Shown in pieces: positions 56,371-64,000 of a stretch of 64,000 nt of DNA (its first letter is position 1; each line of letters opens with the position of its first letter). Position numbers and translations under genes: made by a program. This DNA is from Shimia abyssi. Its GTDB lineage: Bacteria > Pseudomonadota > Alphaproteobacteria > Rhodobacterales > Rhodobacteraceae. The notes beneath the pieces were generated by a model. That model had not been told where the DNA came from, did no database searches, and worked only from the letters and a program-made list of their open reading frames with translations. The stretch is taken from positions 248,001-312,000 of the forward strand of contig NZ_PYGJ01000001.1 of NCBI RefSeq assembly GCF_003014475.1, read 5' to 3'.

Positions 56371-57537
56371 TTAGTCCAGCGCCATTCGGCGCTCGATCAG
56401 TTCGGCGAACCAGCTGCATCCAGCCGGAATCGCATCATCGTTGAAATTATAGGCCGGGTGGTGGCACTGAGCGCTGTTCCCATTACCTAGAAAGATATAG
56501 GCCCCCGGACGCTCTTCAAGCATATAGGCAAAATCTTCTGCGGGCATGATCGGGTCCACATCCTCAATCACCGTACCCGCCACCGCCCGCGCCGCTTCTG
56601 CGGCATAGCCGGTCTCGACCTCATGGTTCACGGTCGGAGGATAGCCATCTTCCCAGACCATCTCAGCCGTCGCGCCAAAGGCTGCTGCGGTGTGTTCGGC
56701 AATCGCGCGAATGCGCTCCTTGGCCATGGCCCGGTTTGCCGCCTCCAACGTACGCACCGTACCTTTCATCCGCACAGTGTGGGCGATGATATTGCTGGCC
56801 TCGCTATCGGTCTCAAACGTGCCCACCGTCACAACAACCCGGTGCAGCGGATCAATAGTGCGCGCGACAATCGACTGTAAAGACACAACAATCTGCGCAC
56901 CCACCAGCGTGGTATCAATCGCCGCATGGGGGGCCGCCGCGTGGCCGCCCTGCCCGGTGACCACAATCTCAAACTCATCCGCAGACGCCAACAGCGCGCC
57001 GGGTCGAATGGCAAATTCACCGGTATCAAACTCCGGCGCATTGTGCAGGCCGTAAACTTCCTGAATGTTCCACCGGTCCATCATGCCGTCTTCGCACATC
57101 TCGCGCCCACCGCCACCACCCTCTTCGGCAGGCTGAAAGATCAGCACTGCCGTGCCGTCAAAATTCCGCGTCTGTGCCAGATACTTGGCCGCGCCAAGCA
57201 GGATCGCGGTATGCCCGTCATGCCCACAGGCATGCATCTTGCCCTCAACCTTCGAGGCATAATCCAGCCCGGTGATCTCGTGGATCGGCAGCGCGTCCAT
57301 ATCCGCGCGCAACCCTACCACGCGGCCCTTGGTGTCCGACCGCCCCTTGATCGTCGCCACAACACCCGTACGCCCGATCCCGGTTGTGATATCATCGACG
57401 CCAAACTCTTTCAGCCGAGCTGCCACAAAGGCTGCGGTTTCATGCACATCAAACCCCAGCTCCGGGTTTTCATGCAAATGTCGACGCCAGCCGGTGATTT
57501 CATCTTGCATTTCTGCAAAGCTATTTTTGATCGGCAT
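56371..57537 (-). CDS. M20-family amidohydrolase, copy 2
   Basis: The 388-residue protein has the same motifs as its neighbour (MHACGHDGHTAILLGAAKYL, PAEEGGGGG, EDFAYMLEERPGAY). The 25-base gap and strong similarity show a tandem duplication followed by divergence. The pair may have different acyl or amino-acid preference. It follows the DAO-type gene by 23 bases. Confidence 0.9.
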   Translation of the reverse strand: MPIKNSFAEMQDEITGWRRHLHENPELGFDVHETAAFVAARLKEFGVDDITTGIGRTGVVATIKGRSDTKGRVVGLRADMDALPIHEITGLDYASKVEGKMHACGHDGHTAILLGAAKYLAQTRNFDGTAVLIFQPAEEGGGGGREMCEDGMMDRWNIQEVYGLHNAPEFDTGEFAIRPGALLASADEFEIVVTGQGGHAAAPHAAIDTTLVGAQIVVSLQSIVARTIDPLHRVVVTVGTFETDSEASNIIAHTVRMKGTVRTLEAANRAMAKERIRAIAEHTAAAFGATAEMVWEDGYPPTVNHEVETGYAAEAARAVAGTVIEDVDPIMPAEDFAYMLEERPGAYIFLGNGNSAQCHHPAYNFNDDAIPAGCSWFAELIERRMALD

Positions 57538-57560
57538 AATGTCCCCCCATCGGCCCGAGA

Positions 57561-58901
57561 TTATAAATCCGGGCCCAGTTCTAACCGCGATCCATCGCTA
57601 AACCGCCCAAATCGGAACCGACGCATGTCGTGTCCGATATCGTTCCCCATCACCATGTCAGCCATAATGCGCCCAAAGGCGGGACCAATCCCAAACCCGT
57701 GCCCGCACATACCGGTGCAGATGCTCAACCCGGAAACCGGGGCGCGATCGACCACTGGTACGATGTCCGGCATGGTGTCGATCATCCCCGCCCAACTGTC
57801 CGCTATCCTGACCTCTCCCAGCGCCGGAAACAAGCTCTCAAACGCCGCTCGGATCTCCGCCACTTTGCCCGCGTTCGGCGCCGGATCAAGGATACGCTGC
57901 GCCTCGAACGGGCTGGTGCTCGAACCATCCCAGCGCCGCTTCGTGCCCCACCCGTCCGGATAACCCGCCTCGGGCGCGCGCGGTCGATAGGCCCGCATAA
58001 ACGGTGATCTGCGCAGCTGTGGCAGGTATTTGGTGGCATGGCGAAACGCATCAAAACCGACAAAAATCTCGTGATACCCCGACGCCGCCAATGTATAGCC
58101 GCCGTCCTGCCGCCGCCGAAACGCCAGACTGTCTCCCACCGCGCCTCCGCCATGCACCTCAGGCAGCGGTCCCGTTGCGGCCACAGTCGCACGCACCGAA
58201 AGCTGTGGAATATCAACGCCTTCATTCCTCAGAAACAACGAAGACCACGCCCCGCCTGCCACAATCACCTCACCGGCCCTGATCGGCCCTTGCTCGGTCT
58301 GTACGCCGCTTACCTTGCCGCCTTCCCGCTCCAGCACCTGCGCCGCGCACTGTTCCACGATCACCGCGCCATGGCGCGCGGCGGCGCGCGCAATCGCGGG
58401 AACGGCCACCCAAGGTTCCGCCTTCATATCCGACGGTGTGTGCAGCGCCGCGGCATACGGTTTTGTCATCCCCGGCAGCAATGTTTCAATCTCGCGCCCA
58501 GACAAAACCCGGCTGTCCACACCCATTGGCACGGCGTCCTTTAACCAATCTTCATACCGCGCTGTCTCGGCCTCATCATTGGTCAGATAGGTCAGACCAC
58601 ATGTTGCCAAACCAATATCTTCGTCCAGATCGGCGGCAATCTCGCGCCACAGCTGATTGGCCTCGATCATGATCGGCAATTCCGCCAGATCGCGCCCCTG
58701 CTGCCGGATCCAGCCCCAATTGCGCGACGATTGCTCACCCGCAATCCGTCCCTTTTCGAGCAGCACCACAGACACACCCGCACGCGCGAGATAATAGGCC
58801 GCGCTCACGCCAATGACACCGCCGCCAATAATCACGACTTCCGCTGCCTTGGGAAGCGGCCCATGATGTTCGACCGGACTGTTCATTGTAATCGGAAACA
58901 C
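57561..58901 (-). CDS. DAO-family FAD-dependent oxidoreductase
   Basis: The 446-residue protein has the Rossmann FAD motif VVIIGGGVIGVSAAYYLARAG and the DAO-type C-terminal block ICTGMCGHGFGIGPAFG. Related enzymes oxidise amino acids, sarcosine-like or N-alkyl compounds. The GTG at 58901 has GAGGAG eight bases upstream. It sits between M20 and NTF2-like genes, so it probably acts on a product freed by the amidohydrolases. Confidence 0.88.
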   Translation of the reverse strand: MFPITMNSPVEHHGPLPKAAEVVIIGGGVIGVSAAYYLARAGVSVVLLEKGRIAGEQSSRNWGWIRQQGRDLAELPIMIEANQLWREIAADLDEDIGLATCGLTYLTNDEAETARYEDWLKDAVPMGVDSRVLSGREIETLLPGMTKPYAAALHTPSDMKAEPWVAVPAIARAAARHGAVIVEQCAAQVLEREGGKVSGVQTEQGPIRAGEVIVAGGAWSSLFLRNEGVDIPQLSVRATVAATGPLPEVHGGGAVGDSLAFRRRQDGGYTLAASGYHEIFVGFDAFRHATKYLPQLRRSPFMRAYRPRAPEAGYPDGWGTKRRWDGSSTSPFEAQRILDPAPNAGKVAEIRAAFESLFPALGEVRIADSWAGMIDTMPDIVPVVDRAPVSGLSICTGMCGHGFGIGPAFGRIMADMVMGNDIGHDMRRFRFGRFSDGSRLELGPDL

Positions 58902-58913
58902 CGGTTGAACTCC

Positions 58914-59297
58914 TCAGGCGTACTTGTCGCCGACCTCAACCCGCAATGGATGCGTGTCATAATAAATGTTCATCCGCGTGATCCGATCCTCGGCATCAAA
59001 AGTGAAATGGTCGACACCTTCAAAATGCACAGCGCTGCCATCTTTCAATGTCCAATCATAACGAAATCGCGCAGCCGCCGTCTTGCCGATCGAACTGTGC
59101 AGAATGTCCAGCACCGTCAGCACACTGCCATTCGACGCCTCTGCAAGTTTGGCAAAAAACGGTGCCGCCGCCATCACGCCCAGAAACGGCGACATCACTT
59201 CGCCCGACGGCGCAAACAGCGACAGGATCGTGTCCGTATCGCCATCCGTCAGCGCCTGAAAATATCGTTGCAGGATCACCGTACGTGCCTCTGACAT
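58914..59297 (-). CDS. NTF2-like/SnoaL-type small protein
   Basis: The 127-residue protein fits the ketosteroid-isomerase-like fold: YFQALTDGDTDTILSLFAPSGEV at the start, FHFEGVDHF-like strand pattern (AVHFEGVDHFTFDAEDRI) later. No specific enzyme motif is seen. It is packed between the ArgE-type gene (five bases) and the DAO gene (12 bases). Confidence 0.8.
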   Translation of the reverse strand: MSEARTVILQRYFQALTDGDTDTILSLFAPSGEVMSPFLGVMAAAPFFAKLAEASNGSVLTVLDILHSSIGKTAAARFRYDWTLKDGSAVHFEGVDHFTFDAEDRITRMNIYYDTHPLRVEVGDKYA

Positions 59298-59302
59298 GGC
59301 GC

Positions 59303-60469
59303 TTATCCTTTTAGCATCTCAATCAGTTTTTCCATAAACGCCTGCCCAGCCTCAAACTGCGCCACACTCAGGAATTCGTCTGGCTGATGCGCCTGTGCAA
59401 TGTCGCCGGGGCCGCAGATCACGGTGGAATAGCCCGCATTCTGAAAATGCCCACCCTCGGTGCCATAGCTGACCACCCGCGCCGCATTGTCCCCGGTCAA
59501 CCGACGCACAAGACCCTCGGCCTCGCCATCCTCTTCGGGCTTTAGAGCTGGCACGCCAAAGAACTCTTTCATCTCGATATAGGTCTCAGGCACCACCGCC
59601 TGCATTTCGGCTTCGATCTCAGCCGCTTTTGCCCGCGCGCGCGCTGTCCAGTCTTCTGACGAATCCCCCGGAACAAACCGGAAATCCAACCCGAACCGAC
59701 AATCCAGCGCCGTGATGTTATGCGCTGTGCCGCCCTCGATCATCCCGACGTGCACCGTGGTCCACGGCGGCTCGAACACCGCATCCAGCTCACCCGGTTG
59801 CCCCGCCATATTCTCCGCGTTCATCTCGTTGGCCCACTCGATCAGCTTGGCGCCATACATGATCGCATTCGCCCCGGTGTGCATAATCGAAGAATGCACC
59901 TCAAACCCCCGAACATGCACATGAAATCCGGTTCCGCCCTTGTGCCCCGTGACCGCGCCCATCATCGACGGCTCGCCCACGATCACCGCGCTGCCCTTGG
60001 GCAAAACCTTGTTCATGCTCTCGATAAGAGGCGGCGCTCCGGTACAGCCGATCTCTTCGTCATAGCTCAACGCGATCTGCAATGGACGGCGCACACCCGC
60101 GTAATGCGCCTCGACCATGGCCCAGATCGCCAGCGCGTCAAAACCCTTCATGTCGCATGTGCCACGACCAAACAGCAAACCGTCCTTTTCGACCACCTCA
60201 AACGGGTCGGTGCTCCACGGTTGGCCCTCAACCGGCACGACATCCGTATGCCCCGACAACACCACTGCGCCCGCCACATCCGGTCCCGCATGGGCAAACA
60301 TCGCTGCCTTATCCGGCGCGGTTTCATGCGGGTGCCGATAGGTCGCGATCCCGTGTGATCCCAGATACGCCTCAGCCCAGTCGATCAGCGGTAGGTTCGT
60401 ATCATGGCTGACTGTCGGAAACGACACCAGCTTGTCCAAAATCTCGCGCGCACTCAGGCGGTTCGTCAT
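59303..60469 (-). CDS. argE: Acetylornithine deacetylase-type M20 peptidase
   Basis: The 388-residue protein resembles ArgE: SFPTVSHDTNLPLIDWAEAYL, GHTDVVPVEGQPW with the first metal His, GRGTCDMKGFDALAIW and DEEIGCTGAPP with the catalytic Glu. ArgE releases acetate from N-acetylornithine, but in this catabolic setting another N-acyl amino acid is equally likely. It heads the run of five minus-strand genes. Confidence 0.82.
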   Translation of the reverse strand: MTNRLSAREILDKLVSFPTVSHDTNLPLIDWAEAYLGSHGIATYRHPHETAPDKAAMFAHAGPDVAGAVVLSGHTDVVPVEGQPWSTDPFEVVEKDGLLFGRGTCDMKGFDALAIWAMVEAHYAGVRRPLQIALSYDEEIGCTGAPPLIESMNKVLPKGSAVIVGEPSMMGAVTGHKGGTGFHVHVRGFEVHSSIMHTGANAIMYGAKLIEWANEMNAENMAGQPGELDAVFEPPWTTVHVGMIEGGTAHNITALDCRFGLDFRFVPGDSSEDWTARARAKAAEIEAEMQAVVPETYIEMKEFFGVPALKPEEDGEAEGLVRRLTGDNAARVVSYGTEGGHFQNAGYSTVICGPGDIAQAHQPDEFLSVAQFEAGQAFMEKLIEMLKG

Positions 60470-60580
60470 CTCAAAAGCCTCTTTTTGCGGCTGCTTTCAC
60501 ACAGCCTCATCACTCTGGCGGGAATTGCTTAACGTGGCAACCACCCACCGCCAGATTCACAAAGCCAACTCTGCCCTTAA

Positions 60581-60597
60581 GCGACCTCTCAGGTCGC
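60581..60597 (-). other. Stem-loop after the ABC ATPase gene
   Basis: GCGACCT-CTC-AGGTCGC is a perfect 7-bp stem directly after the ABC stop codon. No U-tract follows, so it is only a weak terminator candidate and may instead protect the message end. Confidence 0.45.
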
Positions 60598-60604
60598 GCC
60601 GCGA

Positions 60605-62437
60605 TCAATAGCCGCTGTCGCTGATCAAGACCTTGTGGCCGGGAGAGACCTCTTTGTATTCGGACGGGCCTGCCTCATATCCAACTGGATGAATTGGCGA
60701 CGGTATCGGCTTAAAGTTCAAGTCTTTTTCCGATTTCCGCTGATTGGGATCTGCGATCGGAACCGCCTTCATCAATGCTTGTGTATAAGGGTGCTGAGGA
60801 TCTTCGAACACGGCCCGCCGCGGGCCCAGCTCGACAATCCGGCCCAAATACATCACGCCAACATGATGGCTCACCCGCTCAACCACCGCCATATCATGGC
60901 TGATGAACACAAATGAAATGCCCAGCTCGGCCTGCAATTCCATCATCAGGTTCAACACCTGCGCCTGCACCGAAACATCCAGCGCCGATACAGCTTCATC
61001 CGACACGATCAGCTTTGGGTTCAGCGCCAGCGCCCTTGCGATGGCAATTCTCTGACGTTGCCCGCCTGACAACTCATGCGGATACCGGTTCATAAAGGCG
61101 CGCGGCAGCTCGACCCGATCAAACAGCATCTCGACCCGCGCGCGCATCTCGTCACCTGTATGGGTGCCGTAATTGCGCATCGGCTCGGCCACTTGATCCA
61201 TCAATTTCATCTGTGGGTTCAGCGATGCAAACGGATCCTGAAAGATCATCTGCATATCCTGCCTTGCCGCGTGCATTTCACGCGCATTCAGCGCCATGAC
61301 GTCCTTGCCGTCAAACATCACATGCCCCGACTGAGGTTCAACCAGCCGCAACAGCGACCGCCCCGCCGTCGACTTGCCACAGCCCGATTCGCCGACCAGC
61401 GACAGTGTCTGGCCTTTGTTCACGGTAAAAGAGAGATCCTCGACCGCGTGAACATTGGCCACTGTGCGGCGCAGCAAACCACCCTGCACCGGGAACCGTG
61501 TGATCAGGTTTTTGACTTCGAGAATCGGCTCATCCGTGCCGGGAATCGGTTCAATCTTCTGATCGTCCTGTCCAAACAGCTTCATCGGGCTGGGAATATC
61601 CGTGCCCGTCATATCGCCCAGCTTGGGCACCGCTGCCAGCAATGCCTTGGTGTAATCATGGGTCGGGTTCTCGAATATTTCCTTAACCGTGCCCTCTTCC
61701 ACCTTATTACCGCGGAACATAACCACCACGCGGTCCGCCATCTGCGCAACCACCGCCATATCGTGGGTGATAAACATCACTGCAGTGCCGGTTTCGCGTT
61801 TCAAGCGATCCATCAGCGCCAGAATCTCGGCCTGAATGGTCACATCCAGAGCCGTTGTCGGCTCGTCCGCAATTAAAAGGCGCGGTTCACACGCCATCGC
61901 CATGGCAATCACCACGCGCTGACGCATGCCACCGGACAATTCATGCGGATATTGCTTTAGCCGCCGCTCGGGTTCAGGGATGCGCACCTGACGCAAAAGT
62001 TCCAAAGCGCGCGCTTCGGCGGCATCCTTCGACATTTTTTTGTGCAATCGCAAACCTTCGGTCAGCTGTCGACCGACGGTAAAAACCGGGTTCAGGGCTG
62101 TCATTGGCTCCTGAAAGATCATCCCGATCTCGTTTCCGCGAATCGTCCGCATCAGCCCCTGTTCGGTTTTGGCGATATCGGTTTCGCCCCCTTCGCGGCG
62201 GTCAAACAATAGCCGGCCACCGGCAATTTTGCCGCCGCCAAACTCCACCAGCCGCATCAGCGACAGGCTCGAAACCGATTTCCCAGAGCCGGATTCACCA
62301 ACAATACATACGGTTTCGCCCGGATTGACCTGAAACGACACATCCTCGACACCCACAACCGGGCCGTCCTTGGTTTGAAATTCCACTCTCAGATTTTCAA
62401 TCGAGGCAATTGCACCCCGAGCGTCACCATCCAGCAT
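60605..62437 (-). CDS. Fused oligopeptide-type ABC ATPase (two nucleotide-binding domains)
   Basis: The 610-residue protein holds two complete ATPase domains, as DppD and DppF joined. Domain 1 has Walker A GESGSGKS, signature LSGGMRQR and Walker B LLIADEPTTALD; domain 2 has GESGCGKS, LSGGQRQR and LIVSDEAVSALD. Both are followed by oligopeptide-type C-terminal extensions. It energises import of peptides or similar compounds. The substrate-binding protein is divergent at 62731; permease genes are expected beyond the right edge. Confidence 0.92.
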   Translation of the reverse strand: MLDGDARGAIASIENLRVEFQTKDGPVVGVEDVSFQVNPGETVCIVGESGSGKSVSSLSLMRLVEFGGGKIAGGRLLFDRREGGETDIAKTEQGLMRTIRGNEIGMIFQEPMTALNPVFTVGRQLTEGLRLHKKMSKDAAEARALELLRQVRIPEPERRLKQYPHELSGGMRQRVVIAMAMACEPRLLIADEPTTALDVTIQAEILALMDRLKRETGTAVMFITHDMAVVAQMADRVVVMFRGNKVEEGTVKEIFENPTHDYTKALLAAVPKLGDMTGTDIPSPMKLFGQDDQKIEPIPGTDEPILEVKNLITRFPVQGGLLRRTVANVHAVEDLSFTVNKGQTLSLVGESGCGKSTAGRSLLRLVEPQSGHVMFDGKDVMALNAREMHAARQDMQMIFQDPFASLNPQMKLMDQVAEPMRNYGTHTGDEMRARVEMLFDRVELPRAFMNRYPHELSGGQRQRIAIARALALNPKLIVSDEAVSALDVSVQAQVLNLMMELQAELGISFVFISHDMAVVERVSHHVGVMYLGRIVELGPRRAVFEDPQHPYTQALMKAVPIADPNQRKSEKDLNFKPIPSPIHPVGYEAGPSEYKEVSPGHKVLISDSGY

Positions 62438-62730
62438 CCCGCCGCTCCCTGCGTTGTCTTTTATGCCAAGTCTCCGACGCTAATGACATCACACTGCCAA
62501 AGTCAAACGATGGCATGACGCTATTCCAATTGGCGCAACGTCAAGCTGAAACCAGTGCTTGCAATTTTTGACCGGCTGGTCTGAGATAGCTCTCAGTCGA
62601 CGTGGGGATGGTGGCTTCGGTGAAAATTCGAGGCAGAGCGAAAGCGGCCCTCTTGCGTGATGACCCACAAAAACGGGCGGACCTGAACCGCCCTTCAAGC
62701 ACATCAATGTGCAACAACTAGGAGTGTAAG
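62438..62730 (+). promoter_or_regulatory. Divergent region and leader of the ABC binding-protein gene with two hairpins
   Basis: Within 293 bases, GGGCGG-ACCTGAA-CCGCCC (62675-62693) and GCACAT-CA-ATGTGC (62699-62712) lie just before the AGGAG of the binding-protein gene. They may form structure in the leader RNA. No promoter box is clear. Confidence 0.5.
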
Positions 62731-64000
62731 ATGAAAGCAAAGACCCTTATGCTAGGCGCTGCGGCTGCCTTTGCAATGGCCCCGGCGGCCATGGCAGAGC
62801 GCGGCTCGGATGGCCACGTAAATATTATCTATTGGCAAGCGCCATCGATTCTTAACCCATATTTGTCCAGCGGAACCAAGGATATCGAATCCGCCTCGCT
62901 GGTCATCGAACCACTTGGCCGTTACGACCCCAACGGCGCACTGGTGCCTTATCTGGCCGAAGAAATCCCGACAGTTGCCAATGGCGGCGTGTCCGAGGAT
63001 CTCAAATCCATCACATGGAAAATCAAGTCCGGCCTCGTCTGGTCCGACGGCACTCCGGTCACTGCGACGGACGCGAAATTCACCGCTGACTACTGCATGC
63101 ACCCCGAAGGTGGCTGTGCGCAGCTCGCCAAATTCGAGGGCGTCGAAAGTGTCGAAGTGATCGACGATCTGACCGTCAAGGTGAACTTCTCAGAAGCAAA
63201 ACCAAACCCCTATGGCCCCTTCATGGGCGGCCAGTCGCCCATCATTCAGGCGGCTCAGTTTGCTGACTGCCTTGGTGCAAAAGCGCCCGAGTGCACGGAT
63301 GCTAACTTCAACCCAATCGGCACCGGCCCGTTTGTGGTGGACGAATTCAAAACAAACGACGTGATCTCGCTCTCGGCCAACCCGAACTATCGTGATGCGG
63401 CGAAACCAGCCTTTGCCACCGTAACCTTCAAAGGTGGCGGCGATGCAACAGCGGCAGGTCGCGCCGTTCTGGAAACAGGCGAGTTTGACTACGCCTGGAA
63501 CCTCCAGCTTGCACCTGATGTTCTGGCCAAAATGGCCGAAGGCGGCAAAGGCACCCCGATCGCGGCCTTTGGCTCGCTGGTCGAGCGTCTCGAAATGAAC
63601 ATGACCAACCCAAGCCCGGATCTCGATGCCGATACCCGTGCAACGGTTGCCGCACCTCACCCGTTCCTCAGCGACATCAACGTGCGCAAGGCGCTCTCGA
63701 TGGCGATTGACCGGAACCTTCTGGTGGAAATCGGGTACGGTCAGGCTGGTCGCCCAACATGTAATCTGGTCCCCGGCCCAGCGGTTTACGCCTCTGACAA
63801 CACCGACTGTCTGACGCAGGACATCGCCGGTGCCAACGCGCTTCTGGACGAAGCCGGTTGGGTAAAAGGTGCTGACGGTGTCCGTGCCAAGGATGGCGTG
63901 CGCATCTCGATCCTGTACCAGACCTCGACCAACGCTGTGCGTCAGGATTTCCAGGCGCTGATCAAACAGTGGTGGAGCGAAATCGGTGTTGAAACCGAGC
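62731..64000 (+). CDS. Periplasmic substrate-binding protein of an oligopeptide-type ABC transporter (3' end cut)
   Basis: The frame is open from the ATG at 62731 (AGGAG seven bases upstream) to the right edge, giving 423 residues without the C-terminus. A Sec signal peptide (residues about 1-22, ending AMA) leads a family 5 solute-binding fold: NIIYWQAPSILNPYLSSGTK, SITWKIKSGLVWSDGTPVTA, and the later PFLSDINVRKALSMAIDRNLLV. It pairs with the ATPase at 60605. The nearby deacylases suggest acylated amino acids or peptides as cargo; that is inference. Confidence 0.93.
   Translation, partial: MKAKTLMLGAAAAFAMAPAAMAERGSDGHVNIIYWQAPSILNPYLSSGTKDIESASLVIEPLGRYDPNGALVPYLAEEIPTVANGGVSEDLKSITWKIKSGLVWSDGTPVTATDAKFTADYCMHPEGGCAQLAKFEGVESVEVIDDLTVKVNFSEAKPNPYGPFMGGQSPIIQAAQFADCLGAKAPECTDANFNPIGTGPFVVDEFKTNDVISLSANPNYRDAAKPAFATVTFKGGGDATAAGRAVLETGEFDYAWNLQLAPDVLAKMAEGGKGTPIAAFGSLVERLEMNMTNPSPDLDADTRATVAAPHPFLSDINVRKALSMAIDRNLLVEIGYGQAGRPTCNLVPGPAVYASDNTDCLTQDIAGANALLDEAGWVKGADGVRAKDGVRISILYQTSTNAVRQDFQALIKQWWSEIGVETE

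Noticed and set aside
1..64000. CRISPR arrays, tRNA/rRNA genes, insertion sequences, prophage or defence islands
   Set aside because: I looked for evenly spaced repeats, tRNA T-loop motifs, transposase or integrase motifs and toxin-antitoxin pairs and saw none; the region looks like stable core and catabolic chromosome.

Overview
The window looks like a chromosomal segment of an alphaproteobacterium of the Rhodobacterales (Roseobacter group). The grounds are the moderately high GC content, a 14-gene nuo operon interspersed with small accessory genes of the Paracoccus/Rhodobacter kind, a membrane-bound PuuD-type urate oxidase, and a hairpin-associated intergenic repeat with an AAGTATTTTTGGCxAGATGAA-like core. 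The species cannot be named from the sequence. I found no rRNA, tRNA, CRISPR array, insertion sequence, integrase or prophage gene.

Layout. 1-557: 3' part of a phosphoglycolate phosphatase-like gene running off the left edge. 680-6902: urate/ureide catabolism (puuD, a LysR regulator, uraH, a puuE-uraD fusion, allA, and an NCS2 purine permease). 7092-12792: pyruvate dehydrogenase operon aceE-aceF-lpd behind a strong palindrome. 12906-19263: transport and housekeeping genes (SLC13-type carrier, EamA exporter, YmdB-like phosphodiesterase, GNAT acetyltransferase, 5-formyl-THF cyclo-ligase, MgtE). 19474-36840: complete complex I operon nuoA-N on the minus strand, with six extra genes between the subunits and an intrinsic terminator after nuoN. 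37307-45415: a VOC protein, then a leucine/isovalerate degradation operon (ivd, mccB, mccA, mvaB and a methylglutaconyl-CoA hydratase-like gene) with three small genes of unknown role inside it. 45595-55031: DegT aminotransferase, MmgE/PrpD protein, a second Gph-like phosphatase, glmU-glmS, PPOX-family protein, AlkD-like protein, a lipoprotein and moaA. 55182-64000: a minus-strand run of two near-identical M20 amidohydrolases, a DAO-type oxidoreductase, an NTF2-like protein and an ArgE-type deacetylase, next to a fused oligopeptide ABC ATPase. The matching substrate-binding protein is divergent and cut by the right edge.

How the genes work together. The first block takes imported purine/urate through 5-hydroxyisourate, OHCU and allantoin to allantoate, and AllA later cleaves ureidoglycolate to glyoxylate. 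Xanthine dehydrogenase and allantoicase are not in the window. Leucine catabolism and PDH both deliver acetyl-CoA, and complex I reoxidises the NADH. The last block suggests uptake and deacylation of N-acylated amino acids or peptides, with amine oxidation by the FAD enzyme; that is inference.

No clearly new defence or mobile system is present. The items most worth a second look are the non-subunit genes and domain extensions in the nuo operon (C-terminal helix-hairpin-helix tail on NuoE, His/Asp-rich insert in NuoL), the small genes hidden in the leucine operon, several clean palindromes that look like operators, and the hairpin repeat family.
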